Shown: in pieces, positions 1 through 8,719 of the stretch
How the letters are laid out: every line of letters begins with the position of its first letter
Position numbering within the stretch: position 1 is the first letter of the stretch
Assembly (NCBI GenBank): GCA_050288105.1
Contig: JBNKDE010000007.1
Coordinates: 186,001-250,000 of the forward strand
Direction: 5' to 3'
Source of the DNA: JACNJF01 sp050288105
GTDB lineage: Bacteria; Pseudomonadota; Gammaproteobacteria; GCA-001735895
DNA: 64,000 nt
The notes under the pieces: model-generated
Seen by the model: the letters and a program-made list of their open reading frames with translations, nothing else
The model's database searches: none
Told to the model about the DNA's origin: nothing
Position numbers and translations under genes: made by a program

Positions 1-2451
1 CATCGGCATGTGCTCACGGATTTGATTTGCATAAGTTCGGGTATAATCGGTAGCGATAACAGCAGGCCCCTTGCGGCCTGTGAGCATTTTTTCAATATAA
101 CTCTGCCTGGCCTTTTTGGTCGGATGCAACTGATTCCAACGAGCCACATCATCTGCTTCTCTCGCCAGCTCATTAATACTGGTCATGCTCCAGATATCAG
201 CTTCGACATCGAAATCCTGCTTTAACAATTCGGCAGCCTGAATCACTTCACGCAAAATTGTGCCAGAGCCCATTAACTGTACTTTTTTACCTTTACCCTT
301 GCCTTCCTGTATACAGTACATGCCTTTGATGATTCCTTCTTCGACACCTTCAGGCATTGCTGGATGATGATAGTTTTCATTCATTGCGGTTATGTAATAA
401 AAAACATTGTCATGCTTTTCATACATACGCTTCATACCATCATGAATAATTACTGCCATTTCGTAGGCAAAGGTAGGGTCATAGGAAACACAGTTCGGAA
501 TAGTCCCTGCGACAATCAAACTATGCCCATCCTGATGTTGTAAACCTTCACCAGCAAGTGTTGTGCGACCTGCAGTACCACCGATCAGAAAGCCCCGCAC
601 CTGCATATCGCCTGCCGCCCAGGCCAGGTCACCTATGCGCTGAAAGCCAAACATGGAGTAGTAGATATAAAACGGGATCATATTCACACCATGGGTAAAA
701 TAGGATGAACCCGCAGCAATCCATGAAGACATCGCGCCCGCTTCATTGATACCTTCCTGAAGAATCTGTCCCTTTTTATCTTCCCGGTAATACATCACCT
801 GGTCTGCATCCATAGGCTTATATAACTGACCACTGTAGGAATAAATACCTAACTGCCGAAACATCCCTTCCATGCCGAATGTACGCGCTTCGTCCGGCAC
901 GATGGGGACAATATTTTTGCCGATGTCTCTATTTCGGGTCAGAGCAGAAAGCATGCGCACAAATGCCATCGTAGTTGAAAAATCCCGCTCACCACTGTCC
1001 TTAAGTAAAGCTTCAAAAATATCGAGACTCGGGATTTTGAGAGGCTCTGCCACATCCTTGCGCACCGGCATATACCCGCCTAATGCTTCTCTTCTTGAGC
1101 GCAGATATTTCATTTCTTCGCTATCTTCATCGAAACGATAAAAAGGCACATCTGAAATCTGGCTGTCCGTCACGGGAATATTGAAGCGGTCCCGGAACGC
1201 CTTCAGAGCTTCCTCGCCCATTTTCTTCTGTGAGTGAGTAACATTCTGACCCTCACCCGCTTCACCCATACCATAACCTTTCACGGTCTTTGCGAGGATA
1301 ACCGTAGGCTGATCTTTATGTTCCATTGCTGCCGCGTAGGCCGCGTATACCTTATGTGGATCATGACCGCCACGATTAAGGCGCCAGATATCTGCATCTG
1401 ACATATTTGCAACCATGGCTTTTAATTCGGGGTACTTTCCAAAGAAGTGCTCTCGGGTATAAGCGCCACCATGTGCCTTGTATGCCTGGTACTCGCCATC
1501 GACTGCCTCTTCCATGCGCTTCTGCAATAGCCCGTCTTTGTCACGGTCCAGCAGCGCATCCCAGTACCCACCCCAGATCACCTTGATCACATTCCAGCCA
1601 GCACCACGGAAGTTAGCCTCCAGTTCCTGTATAATTTTTCCGTTTCCTCGCACTGGACCGTCAAGACGTTGCAGGTTGCAGTTCACTACAAAAATGAGGT
1701 TATCCAGTTTTTCTCTTGAAGCTAACGAAATAGCCCCTAATGACTCAGGCTCATCCATTTCACCGTCGCCCATAAAGGCCCAGATTTTTCGATTGGAAGG
1801 CTCCAGAAAACCCCGGTTTTCCATATACTTCATAAAGCGCGCCTGGTAGATCGCCATCAGTGGGCCTAGCCCCATTGAAACTGTAGGAAATTGCCAGAAA
1901 TCGCGCATCAGCCAGGGATGTGGATAAGACGAAAGACCATCCTCGTTTAAGGCTTCCTGACGAAAGCTAAGTAATTGCTTTTCGCTGATACGTCCTTCCA
2001 GGAATGCACGCGAATAAATTCCTGGCGCGGAATGCCCCTGAAAGAAAACCAGATCGCCCTGGCCTTTTTCATTGGGCGCTTTAAAAAAATGATTAAACCC
2101 GACGTCGTACAACGTGGCTGCTGAAGAAAAGCTGGCTATATGGCCGCCCAGCTCACTGGTTTTACGATTGGCCTGAACCACCATTGCCGCCGCGTTCCAA
2201 CGAATTACCGAACGGATTCGGTGCTCAATGGCCATATCACCCGGGCTGGGTGTTTGATGTGCGACAGGGATGGTATTCAGATACGCGGTATTCGCGGTAT
2301 AGGGTAAGTAGGCGCCTGAACGTCGCGCTTTGTCGATTAATTTTTCCAGTAAAAAATGCGCCCGTTCGGTGCCTTCAAATTGAAGAACCGAATCAAGTGC
2401 TTCAATCCACTCCTGAGTTTCCTGTGGATCAGAATCATGATTTTCTGTCAT
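1..2451 (-). CDS. aceE: Pyruvate dehydrogenase E1 component, homodimeric type (3' end outside window)
   Basis: E1 of the pyruvate dehydrogenase complex: thiamine-diphosphate-dependent decarboxylation of pyruvate and acetylation of the E2 lipoyl group. Reading the minus strand from ATG at 2451 gives an uninterrupted frame of 817 codons to the window edge. The family is about 880-890 residues, so roughly the last 70 are missing here. The N-terminus (MTENHDSDPQETQEWIEALD) and the following stretch with NAAAMVVQANRK and GGHIASFSSAATLYDVGFNH are typical of the long single-chain E1 of gammaproteobacteria, not the E1 alpha/beta type. aceF would be expected just outside the window. The gene is divergent from pyrC across about 250 bp. 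Identity is very secure. Confidence 0.96.
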   Translation of the reverse strand, partial: MTENHDSDPQETQEWIEALDSVLQFEGTERAHFLLEKLIDKARRSGAYLPYTANTAYLNTIPVAHQTPSPGDMAIEHRIRSVIRWNAAAMVVQANRKTSELGGHIASFSSAATLYDVGFNHFFKAPNEKGQGDLVFFQGHSAPGIYSRAFLEGRISEKQLLSFRQEALNEDGLSSYPHPWLMRDFWQFPTVSMGLGPLMAIYQARFMKYMENRGFLEPSNRKIWAFMGDGEMDEPESLGAISLASREKLDNLIFVVNCNLQRLDGPVRGNGKIIQELEANFRGAGWNVIKVIWGGYWDALLDRDKDGLLQKRMEEAVDGEYQAYKAHGGAYTREHFFGKYPELKAMVANMSDADIWRLNRGGHDPHKVYAAYAAAMEHKDQPTVILAKTVKGYGMGEAGEGQNVTHSQKKMGEEALKAFRDRFNIPVTDSQISDVPFYRFDEDSEEMKYLRSRREALGGYMPVRKDVAEPLKIPSLDIFEALLKDSGERDFSTTMAFVRMLSALTRNRDIGKNIVPIVPDEARTFGMEGMFRQLGIYSYSGQLYKPMDADQVMYYREDKKGQILQEGINEAGAMSSWIAAGSSYFTHGVNMIPFYIYYSMFGFQRIGDLAWAAGDMQVRGFLIGGTAGRTTLAGEGLQHQDGHSLIVAGTIPNCVSYDPTFAYEMAVIIHDGMKRMYEKHDNVFYYITAMNENYHHPAMPEGVEEGIIKGMYCIQEGKGKGKKVQLMGSGTILREVIQAAELLKQDFDVEADIWSMTSINELAREADDVARWNQLHPTKKARQSYIEKMLTGRKGPAVIATDYTRTYANQIREHMPM

Positions 2452-2702
2452 TCTAGTCTCTCTGTTATTTTAGTTTTTACCAGCCCCTAATAATCCATGT
2501 AATCTGGTGCCACAGGCATCTAGTGTCTATGTGCCCAAACCTGAGGATTGTTATATGTCCGACGGGGTCTTTGAAGGTAAGCAATGCGGTACGACAAGCA
2601 TCAACTCACTTGGGATGGCGGCCATTATACGTAATATTTAGAGTTAATCAGCTATTCATGAGATAATAAAAATATATATCCTTAGGACTATCAACTATAT
2701 TT
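2452..2702. promoter_or_regulatory. Divergent intergenic region aceE/pyrC
   Basis: This 251-bp gap separates the start codons of aceE (minus) and pyrC (plus), so it must hold both promoters. It is AT-rich next to pyrC (2630-2700), where TATATA-like and GATAAT-like hexamers occur. No convincing paired -35/-10 set stands out. I see no clear PdhR-type operator or hairpin terminator. Confidence 0.4.
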
Positions 2703-3740
2703 ATGGCTCCATTAAAAATCATTCAACCTGACGACTGGCATCTCCATTTACGCGACCAGTCTTCGCTCCAGTCAGTGGTTAACGATACCGCCAGACAGTT
2801 TGCGCGGGCTATCATTATGCCAAATTTGGTGCCCCCCGTTACAACCTGTGAACAGGCTTACGCCTACCGTGATCGTATCCTGGCTGCAGTGGATAAGGAC
2901 ATTGATTTTGAGCCGCTAATGACACTCTACCTGACGGATAACACATCAACCGAAGAGATCAAACTGGCCAGCGAATCCCCCTTTATTCATGCCGCCAAAC
3001 TCTATCCAGCAGGCGCAACAACTAATTCAGATGCAGGCGTTACCTCGATAGCGCGTATTCATCCAGTGCTTGAAGCAATGCAAAAGTATGACCTTCCCCT
3101 GCTGGTACATGGAGAAGCAACCGCAAATGAAGTGGATATTTTTGATCGGGAAAAAGTTTTTATCGACCAGACGCTGAGCCAGTTGCGTCAGGACTTTCCT
3201 CAGCTTCGTATCGTTTTTGAACATATCACGACATCCGATGCAGTTGACTTCGTGCTTGCTCATTCAGCCTCCTATACCGCGGGTACAATTACCCCTCACC
3301 ACCTGTTGATCAACCGAAACGCATTATTCCGTGGGGGAATGAATCCACACCATTACTGTCTGCCTGTGGTGAAACGCGAAACCCACCGACTGGCACTGGT
3401 TAAAGCCGCGACCCAGCATGCAGAACGCTTTTTCTGTGGCACAGACAGCGCCCCACATGCGCGTAGCGCCAAGGAATCTGCCTGTGGATGTGCCGGGATT
3501 TATTCCGCCCATGCAGCCATTGAACTCTACGCCGAGGCATTTGAACAGGCTCAGGACTTTAACCAATTTGAACAGTTCATGAGCCTCTCTGGTCCTGCTT
3601 TTTACAGGCTTCCAGTCAATACAAAAAAAATTACCATCAATAAACAGTCCTGGACAGTGCCAGAAGCGATACCGTTTGCAGATCAAACATTAATCCCTTT
3701 TCGAGCCGGACAAACCCTGAACTGGAAACTGGAAGTATAG
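2703..3740 (+). CDS. pyrC: Dihydroorotase
   Basis: Catalyses the reversible cyclisation of N-carbamoyl-L-aspartate to dihydroorotate in de novo pyrimidine synthesis; cytosolic zinc enzyme. At 345 residues it has the length of the PyrC (type II) family. The metal-binding HxH motif lies near the N-terminus (DDWHLHLRD, H13 and H15), followed by ARAIIMPNLVPPVTT. The AAKLYPAGATTNSDAGV segment near residue 100 carries the lysine normally carbamylated to bridge the two zincs. Further His ligands appear in LPLLVHGE and FEHITT, and the catalytic aspartate in FCGTDSAPHA. It lies 3 bp upstream of rnt and probably shares its transcript. Confidence 0.97.
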   Translation: MAPLKIIQPDDWHLHLRDQSSLQSVVNDTARQFARAIIMPNLVPPVTTCEQAYAYRDRILAAVDKDIDFEPLMTLYLTDNTSTEEIKLASESPFIHAAKLYPAGATTNSDAGVTSIARIHPVLEAMQKYDLPLLVHGEATANEVDIFDREKVFIDQTLSQLRQDFPQLRIVFEHITTSDAVDFVLAHSASYTAGTITPHHLLINRNALFRGGMNPHHYCLPVVKRETHRLALVKAATQHAERFFCGTDSAPHARSAKESACGCAGIYSAHAAIELYAEAFEQAQDFNQFEQFMSLSGPAFYRLPVNTKKITINKQSWTVPEAIPFADQTLIPFRAGQTLNWKLEV

Positions 3741-3743
3741 ATA

Positions 3744-4361
3744 ATGAGCCAACACACACTGATGGAAAAACGTTTCCGTGGTTTCCTGCCTGTGGTCGTC
3801 GACGTGGAAACAGGCGGCTTTAATGAACAGACCGATGCGCTATTACAGATTGCCGCAGTCATTCTGGACATGAAAGAAGATGGCACCCTGTACTGCCAGG
3901 AGACCCATACCTGTCATGTCGTACCCTTTCCCGGCGCCAATCTTGACCCCAAGTCGATGGAAGTCAATGGGATCGACCCAGACCACCCACTACGCATGGC
4001 AATCGAAGAAAAACATGCCCTGCCCTATATCTTTAAACCGATACGCGAGGCGCTTAAAAAGCATAACTGTAAGCGCGCAATACTGGTCGGGCATAATGCC
4101 AATTTCGATTTAAAATTTATTAACATCGCAAGCGAAAGAACCGGTATTAAACGCAACCCATTTCACCCATTCAGTACCTTTGACACCGTTTCGCTGGCAG
4201 GTCTGGCCTACGGACAGACCGTACTATCGCGATCCGTTCAGGCTGCTGGACTGGAATGGGACAACCGCGAAGCACATTCAGCCATCTATGATGCAGAGAA
4301 AACTGCTGAGCTTTTCTGTACCATAGTCAATTCTATGCCTTTTTTATCAGCCCAGAACTGA
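3744..4361 (+). CDS. rnt: Ribonuclease T
   Basis: 3'-5' exoribonuclease of the DEDDh group that trims tRNA and other stable RNA 3' ends. The 205-residue protein matches the family length. Exo I carries the catalytic D20 and E22 (VVVDVETGGFNEQTDALLQI). Exo II is seen as LVGHNANFDLKFI, and Exo III as HSAIYDAEKTAELF with the general-base His. The basic/aromatic surface patches used by RNase T cannot be judged by eye. The start ATG follows the pyrC stop by 3 bp, and the pyrC-rnt order recurs in Pseudomonas-like genomes. No anomaly seen. Confidence 0.96.
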   Translation: MSQHTLMEKRFRGFLPVVVDVETGGFNEQTDALLQIAAVILDMKEDGTLYCQETHTCHVVPFPGANLDPKSMEVNGIDPDHPLRMAIEEKHALPYIFKPIREALKKHNCKRAILVGHNANFDLKFINIASERTGIKRNPFHPFSTFDTVSLAGLAYGQTVLSRSVQAAGLEWDNREAHSAIYDAEKTAELFCTIVNSMPFLSAQN

Positions 4362-4457
4362 GCGTTGAACAGATAAGCTTAAAGCAGAAAACTTTTTGAT
4401 CAGCAGAGATTTTTTTTATTGGTGGTCTATAATCAGAAAAAATAATAAAGCCACCCT

Positions 4458-5405
4458 ATGATCAATAAAGAAGACATATCTATCATCGTCGTCGACGACC
4501 TCCAGTTTAGCTGTGAAGTTGTTAAGTCCGGGCTTAAGAAAGCTGGTTACCAGGATATTCGAACCGCTAATTCTGCCAACAAGGCGATGTTAATGCTGAA
4601 TGAAAGGCGAGCTGATGTCATATTGGCTGACTTCTGGATGCCCGAAATGAACGGCCTTGAATTAACCGATTTGATTCGACGCTGGGATGAAACCAATAAT
4701 CGCTATACCGGTATTATCCTGTTAACTGCTGAAGATACGACTTCCAGTATCGTGGTCGCGTTCGACCATGGTGTTGACGATTTTATCTCCAAATCTGCCA
4801 ATCACTTTGAACTCGCCGCTCGTGTTTATGGCGCAGGCCGGATCGCAGTGATGTACAACAATATCCGTAAATTAAACAGCGACCTGACCAATCACTACCA
4901 GAACTTCAGTCACCTGAGACTGGTAGACACGGATACGGGTTTGTCTAACCGCAAGCAGTTTGAAAGAACCCTGGAATCCATGCTGATCCATTGCGAAACA
5001 CGCGGCGGTGGACTGGCTATCGGTTTAATCCGCGTTGAAGTCAATGCCGATGCCACACAGAACACTGAATCAACTCCAAAACTCAGGCCTGGCACCTTAC
5101 GAACAATTTCTAATGCACTACAGCTGGTACTTCGACCTATGGATGAAATCGCCAGGCTGGACAGCAACACCTTCGCAATCGCACTTATTTATGCTGATCA
5201 GAATTTGTTCAATACTGATATGTTTAAACGCAGCACCAGCAGTATCTTCAAGCACACGCACTTACTGACTGATCAAGGTAAAAAACTGAAGCTTTCCATG
5301 GCTTGCTGGAATACTAACCAGTTTAACCCTCTGCCCGCTGTCGCTGAAGTCATTGAACAGGCAGAACGGCATTTTAGTCCGCTGGATTTAGAGCCTGAAA
5401 TCTGA
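4458..5405 (+). CDS. Response regulator with degenerate GGDEF domain
   Basis: A 315-residue cytosolic two-domain protein. Residues 1-125 are a CheY-like receiver: the acidic pair D13/D14, the phospho-acceptor D58 in ADFWMPEMNG, the T in ILLTAED, and the conserved lysine in FISKSANHFE. Residues about 150-310 align with a GGDEF fold, starting at DTDTGLSNRKQFERTL. The signature GGDEF is replaced by DSNTF, so diguanylate cyclase activity is unlikely. The upstream RxxD motif (RPMD, five residues before the signature) is kept, so it may still bind cyclic-di-GMP at the inhibitory site. No histidine kinase gene is adjacent. It is followed by a strong terminator. Output and partner are unknown. Confidence 0.85.
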   Translation: MINKEDISIIVVDDLQFSCEVVKSGLKKAGYQDIRTANSANKAMLMLNERRADVILADFWMPEMNGLELTDLIRRWDETNNRYTGIILLTAEDTTSSIVVAFDHGVDDFISKSANHFELAARVYGAGRIAVMYNNIRKLNSDLTNHYQNFSHLRLVDTDTGLSNRKQFERTLESMLIHCETRGGGLAIGLIRVEVNADATQNTESTPKLRPGTLRTISNALQLVLRPMDEIARLDSNTFAIALIYADQNLFNTDMFKRSTSSIFKHTHLLTDQGKKLKLSMACWNTNQFNPLPAVAEVIEQAERHFSPLDLEPEI

Positions 5406-5423
5406 ATCGACCTAATACACAGC

Positions 5424-5452
5424 AAAAAGCCCCGCACGCGGGGCTTTTTTTA
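5424..5452 (+). terminator. Rho-independent terminator, probably bidirectional
   Basis: A perfect GC-rich stem (AGCCCCG / CGGGGCT, extended by A/T pairs) with a four-base loop is flanked by A5 on the left and T7 on the right. It lies between the converging response-regulator gene and grxD, so it can end both transcripts. Confidence 0.9.
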
Positions 5453-5469
5453 TGCCGGAACAGACCTGC

Positions 5470-5799
5470 CTAACTGGCTTGCTTCTTGGCCAGTGCTTCC
5501 TTAACAATCTTCTCCAGGTCACCCGACTGGTGCATTTCCAGAGTAATATCGCATCCGCCTATCAATTCACCATCTACATATACCTGTGGAAAGGTAGGCC
5601 AGTCTGCGTATCGGGGTAGGTTCTGGAATATTTCAGGATCTGTCAGCACGTTGACATAGGCAAATTCAACACCCAGCGACATCAGTGCTTCAGCAGTACG
5701 GCTGGAAAAGCCACATTGTGGCATTTGCGGCGTGCCCTTCATATATATAACAACAGGATTAGATTCAACCTGCTCTTTAATGCGTTCCAATACGTCCAT
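5470..5799 (-). CDS. grxD: Monothiol glutaredoxin Grx4
   Basis: Small cytosolic CGFS-type glutaredoxin that binds and transfers [2Fe-2S] clusters and, with BolA proteins, serves iron homeostasis. At 109 residues it has the usual single-domain length. The active site is C29-G-F-S32 in MPQCGFSSRTAEAL, preceded by the conserved VVIYMKGTP strand. The glutathione-binding WPTFPQVYVDGELIGGCDI segment follows. The gene stands alone, converging on the response-regulator gene across a shared terminator. The nearby sodB gives a loose oxidative-stress/iron context, but they are not one operon. Confidence 0.96.
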   Translation of the reverse strand: MDVLERIKEQVESNPVVIYMKGTPQMPQCGFSSRTAEALMSLGVEFAYVNVLTDPEIFQNLPRYADWPTFPQVYVDGELIGGCDITLEMHQSGDLEKIVKEALAKKQAS

Positions 5800-5890
5800 C
5801 GTGTTACCTCAATAATAACTGACTAATTTAGTCGGGTATTATATGCAGACTTTGTTAAAAATAAACCCTTATCCGAAAAATAAATCCCCA

Positions 5891-7666
5891 TTACCGGGAA
5901 AGATGAGTTTGCAGCCAGTACTCAAGCAAAGCACAATGCCAGAGCTTACTACCGTTCAGACGTGTAAAATGGGACTCTGGTTCTGCCAGCAACCTGTCGA
6001 TATAGGCCCTTGAAAACAGGCCGCGCTCCCGACTCTGCTGAGAATTCAGGATATCCGCCATGAATTCATAAAAATCACCACGCACATACTTTAACGCTGG
6101 CATGGGGAAATAGCCCTTGGGCCGATCAATAACACTGTCCGGCAGAATACCCCGCGCAATTTCCTTTAAAATACCCTTACCCTGGTGCAGCAACTTCAAC
6201 TCAGGCGGACATTGCGCCGCAAGTTCAACCAGCTGATGATCAAGAAAAGGCACCCTCGCCTCCAGCCCCCAGGCCATAGTCATATTATCAACGCGTTTGA
6301 CCGGATCATCCACAATCAACGTAGTGACATCAAAGCGCAACACGGCATCCATAAAGGTATCAGCATGCTCCGAGTCCAGCGCCTTGCTGACCAGCTCGGA
6401 AGTCACATCCGATACATGATACGCAGGATCAACCGTGTCCAGATACTCTTCGTGATCGCGGTCAAAATACCAGGGCGCAAAACGCTGTATTGGTGTGCCT
6501 GCCTGTGCCAGCATACGTGAATACCAGAAATATCCGGCGAAAACCTCATCCGCCCCCTGTCCACTCTGTACAACCTTTACCGATTGCGAAACCTGTTCTG
6601 ACAGCAGATAAAACGCCACTGCATCCTGCCCAAACATAGGCTCAGACATACTTGCGACTGCTTCGGGCAGACGTTTTAACACCTGCTCATTAGGGATCAG
6701 GAATTTATGATGGTCGGTTTGATACATTTCGGCAACCGGGTCAGAATACTCAAACTCACTGCCCTTTTCTTCCGGCTGATCCTCGAAACCGATGCTGAAG
6801 GTTTTGATATCCCGTACACCGGCCTGATCCAGCAACGCCACAAGTAAACTAGAATCCAGGCCTCCGGATAACAGTACACCGACAGGAACATCTGCAATGG
6901 TGAGCCGCTTGCGCACCGACTTGAGTAATGCAAGATGAATCTGTTCACGCCATTCGGCATCACTCATCATTTGCTCAGGGCGCGTCGCTGACAGCTCCCA
7001 GTATCGTTTAACTTGCATCTCGCCGCGCTTATTCAGTTCCATAAAGTGTGCCGGAGGACACTTACGGATGCCCTTGAATAAGGTAGCAGGCGCTGGGACT
7101 ACCGCATGCAGTGTGTACAGATGATGCAATGCCACAGCGTCAATCGCGGTATCGCAAATACCTGTCTCCAGCAACGCCTGCATATTGGATGCAAAAAAGA
7201 AATGTTTATCCGTCTTCAGATAGTACAGGGGTTTAATGCCCATGCGATCGCGTGCCAGGAACAATTGCTGGGTTACTCGATTCCAGATCGCAAAAGCAAA
7301 CATTCCATGCAGTTTTTCAACACATGCGGCACCCCAGTGGGCATAGGCGTTCAGAATCACTTCGGTATCACTATGTGATTTAAATTGATAGCCTCGAACA
7401 ATCAACTCATCACGTAATTCTGGATAATTGTAAATCGTGCCGTTAAATACGATCGTCAGATCGCCCTGCACCGAGGTCATAGGCTGGTGCCCGTTGGCCG
7501 AAAGATCGATAATCGATAATCGACGGTGCCCCAACATAACAGGGCCGTCGTAAAACTCACCGCGGTCATCGGGTCCGCGCCTGGCGACCTGCATTGACAT
7601 TTTCTCGACTACTTCCCTGTCAATTAATTGGTCAGTAAAACTTAATCCACCAAAAATCCCGCACAT
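5891..7666 (-). CDS. Asparagine synthetase-family glutamine amidotransferase (AsnO/NAGGN-like)
   Basis: A 591-residue protein with an N-terminal class II glutaminase domain (nucleophile C2 in MCGIFGG, ammonia donor from glutamine) and a C-terminal ATP-pyrophosphatase domain (SGGLDSS at residues 267-273). Classical AsnB makes asparagine from aspartate. The length and segments such as ALHHLYTLHAVVPAPAT and QSGQGADEVFAGYFWY look, from memory, more like the amidotransferase that completes N-acetylglutaminylglutamine amide, an osmoprotectant dipeptide. The partner genes of that pathway (an ATP-grasp/GNAT ligase and a peptidase) are not in the window. Family assignment is secure; the substrate is not. 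Confidence 0.9.
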   Translation of the reverse strand: MCGIFGGLSFTDQLIDREVVEKMSMQVARRGPDDRGEFYDGPVMLGHRRLSIIDLSANGHQPMTSVQGDLTIVFNGTIYNYPELRDELIVRGYQFKSHSDTEVILNAYAHWGAACVEKLHGMFAFAIWNRVTQQLFLARDRMGIKPLYYLKTDKHFFFASNMQALLETGICDTAIDAVALHHLYTLHAVVPAPATLFKGIRKCPPAHFMELNKRGEMQVKRYWELSATRPEQMMSDAEWREQIHLALLKSVRKRLTIADVPVGVLLSGGLDSSLLVALLDQAGVRDIKTFSIGFEDQPEEKGSEFEYSDPVAEMYQTDHHKFLIPNEQVLKRLPEAVASMSEPMFGQDAVAFYLLSEQVSQSVKVVQSGQGADEVFAGYFWYSRMLAQAGTPIQRFAPWYFDRDHEEYLDTVDPAYHVSDVTSELVSKALDSEHADTFMDAVLRFDVTTLIVDDPVKRVDNMTMAWGLEARVPFLDHQLVELAAQCPPELKLLHQGKGILKEIARGILPDSVIDRPKGYFPMPALKYVRGDFYEFMADILNSQQSRERGLFSRAYIDRLLAEPESHFTRLNGSKLWHCALLEYWLQTHLSR

Positions 7667-7969
7667 ATCATCTCAATTCATTTATCAAAAAAAATATTAT
7701 CCCTAAAAAGATGCAAAAAATCGCGGCTTTTCGCACGAAATAATCTCTTCCCGATAATTCAGCAAAGTTTATCTGGCACGCCTTGATATACAGGACAATA
7801 ACACTATATAGTCTACGCTAATCGTGATTTTGTAATGTGGTATAAACAATACGATTCTTAAATAAACGTCCTATGAACTGCATTTCAGCCAATACAGGAA
7901 TGCAGTGGTAGCGCGTAAGCATTATTAAACTAAACTAATTTTCATCTTAACCAAGAAAGAGAGACACAC
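7667..7969. promoter_or_regulatory. Divergent intergenic region amidotransferase/sodB
   Basis: About 300 bp of AT-rich DNA between two divergent genes. On the plus strand TTGATA (7783-7788) and TATATA (7805-7810), spaced 16 bp, form a plausible sigma-70 promoter that would give sodB a leader of about 150 nt. Within that leader is a perfect 8-bp inverted repeat ACTGCATT/AATGCAGT (7877-7884 and 7899-7906). No ORF or RNA gene is recognisable. Confidence 0.4.
7877..7906. repeat. 8-bp inverted repeat in sodB leader
   Basis: ACTGCATT and AATGCAGT are exact reverse complements separated by 14 bp. They sit 64 bp before the sodB start codon and downstream of the proposed promoter. It could be a leader hairpin or an operator; no known consensus is matched. 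Confidence 0.35.
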
Positions 7970-8545
7970 ATGGCTTTTACACTACCTGAACTACCCTTCG
8001 CCAAGGATGCATTGGCCCCTCATATTTCCTCAGAAACCCTGGACTACCATTACGGGAAACATCACAACGCCTACGTGGTAAACCTGAATGGCCTGATTGA
8101 CGGTACTGAATTTGCTGATATGTCACTCGAGGAGATTATCAAGAAATCAAGCGGCCCTGTTTTTAATAACGCGGCACAGGTATGGAATCATACCTTCTAC
8201 TGGAACTGCCTGAGTCCTAATGGAGGCGGTGAGCCCAGCGGTGCTCTGGCCGATGCCATTAATGCAAAATTTGGCTCGTTTGAAGAATTCAAAAAGACCT
8301 ATAGCGCAGACTGCGTAGGAAATTTTGGCTCAGGCTGGACCTGGCTGGTCAAAAATGCTGCTGGCGAACTGGAAATTATGAAAACCTCTAACGCTGGCTG
8401 CCCGTTAACTGAAGGCGTCACTCCCTTATTGACCTGCGACGTATGGGAACATGCCTATTACATTGATTACCGCAATGCGCGTCCAGACTATGTGGCTGCA
8501 TTCTGGAATCTGGTTAACTGGGATTTTGTTGCCAGCAACCTGTAG
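7970..8545 (+). CDS. sodB: Superoxide dismutase [Fe]
   Basis: Dismutates superoxide in the cytosol. The 191-residue length matches SodB. Metal ligands are visible as H27 (DYHYGKHHNAY), the second His in QVWNHTFYWN, and Asp/His in DVWEHAYYIDYRN. The iron-type pattern is supported by NNAAQVWNHTFYWNCLSPNGGGEP, where the Q in AAQVWNH occupies the position typical of Fe enzymes. A GAAAGAGAG-like ribosome site precedes the ATG. It is monocistronic, ended by a strong hairpin. In enterics sodB is controlled by Fur through RyhB; nothing here shows that directly. Confidence 0.96.
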   Translation: MAFTLPELPFAKDALAPHISSETLDYHYGKHHNAYVVNLNGLIDGTEFADMSLEEIIKKSSGPVFNNAAQVWNHTFYWNCLSPNGGGEPSGALADAINAKFGSFEEFKKTYSADCVGNFGSGWTWLVKNAAGELEIMKTSNAGCPLTEGVTPLLTCDVWEHAYYIDYRNARPDYVAAFWNLVNWDFVASNL

Positions 8546-8555
8546 TTTCCTTTTA

Positions 8556-8591
8556 AGCTGTTACGGGTTACCTTAGCAACCCGTAACAGCT
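8556..8591 (+). terminator. Hairpin after sodB
   Basis: A perfect 14-bp inverted repeat (AGCTGTTACGGGTT / AACCCGTAACAGCT) with an 8-base loop begins 10 bp after the sodB stop. The following sequence is A/T-rich but lacks a clean T-run, so it may be a terminator or an mRNA-stabilising hairpin. Confidence 0.75.
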
Positions 8592-8719
8592 AATTTCATT
8601 GCAAAAATTTCCCTATAACAGGGCAATTTTAGTAAATTATCGCTTTACAGCCTTTTCCACACAAAATTCTTGTATTCATTTAAAAAATAAGTATTGTTGA
8701 TCGCTTTTTTGCGGAAAAG

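Noticed and set aside
872..1849. Plus-strand ORFs at 872-1141 and 1478-1849
   Set aside because: Both are antisense to aceE, which reads through without a stop; the translations are low-complexity Ser/Arg-rich.
8670..8705. Possible ArgR operator before argD
   Set aside because: The A/T-rich stretch has partial TATTCAT-like matches only, not the two-half-site palindrome; too weak to claim.
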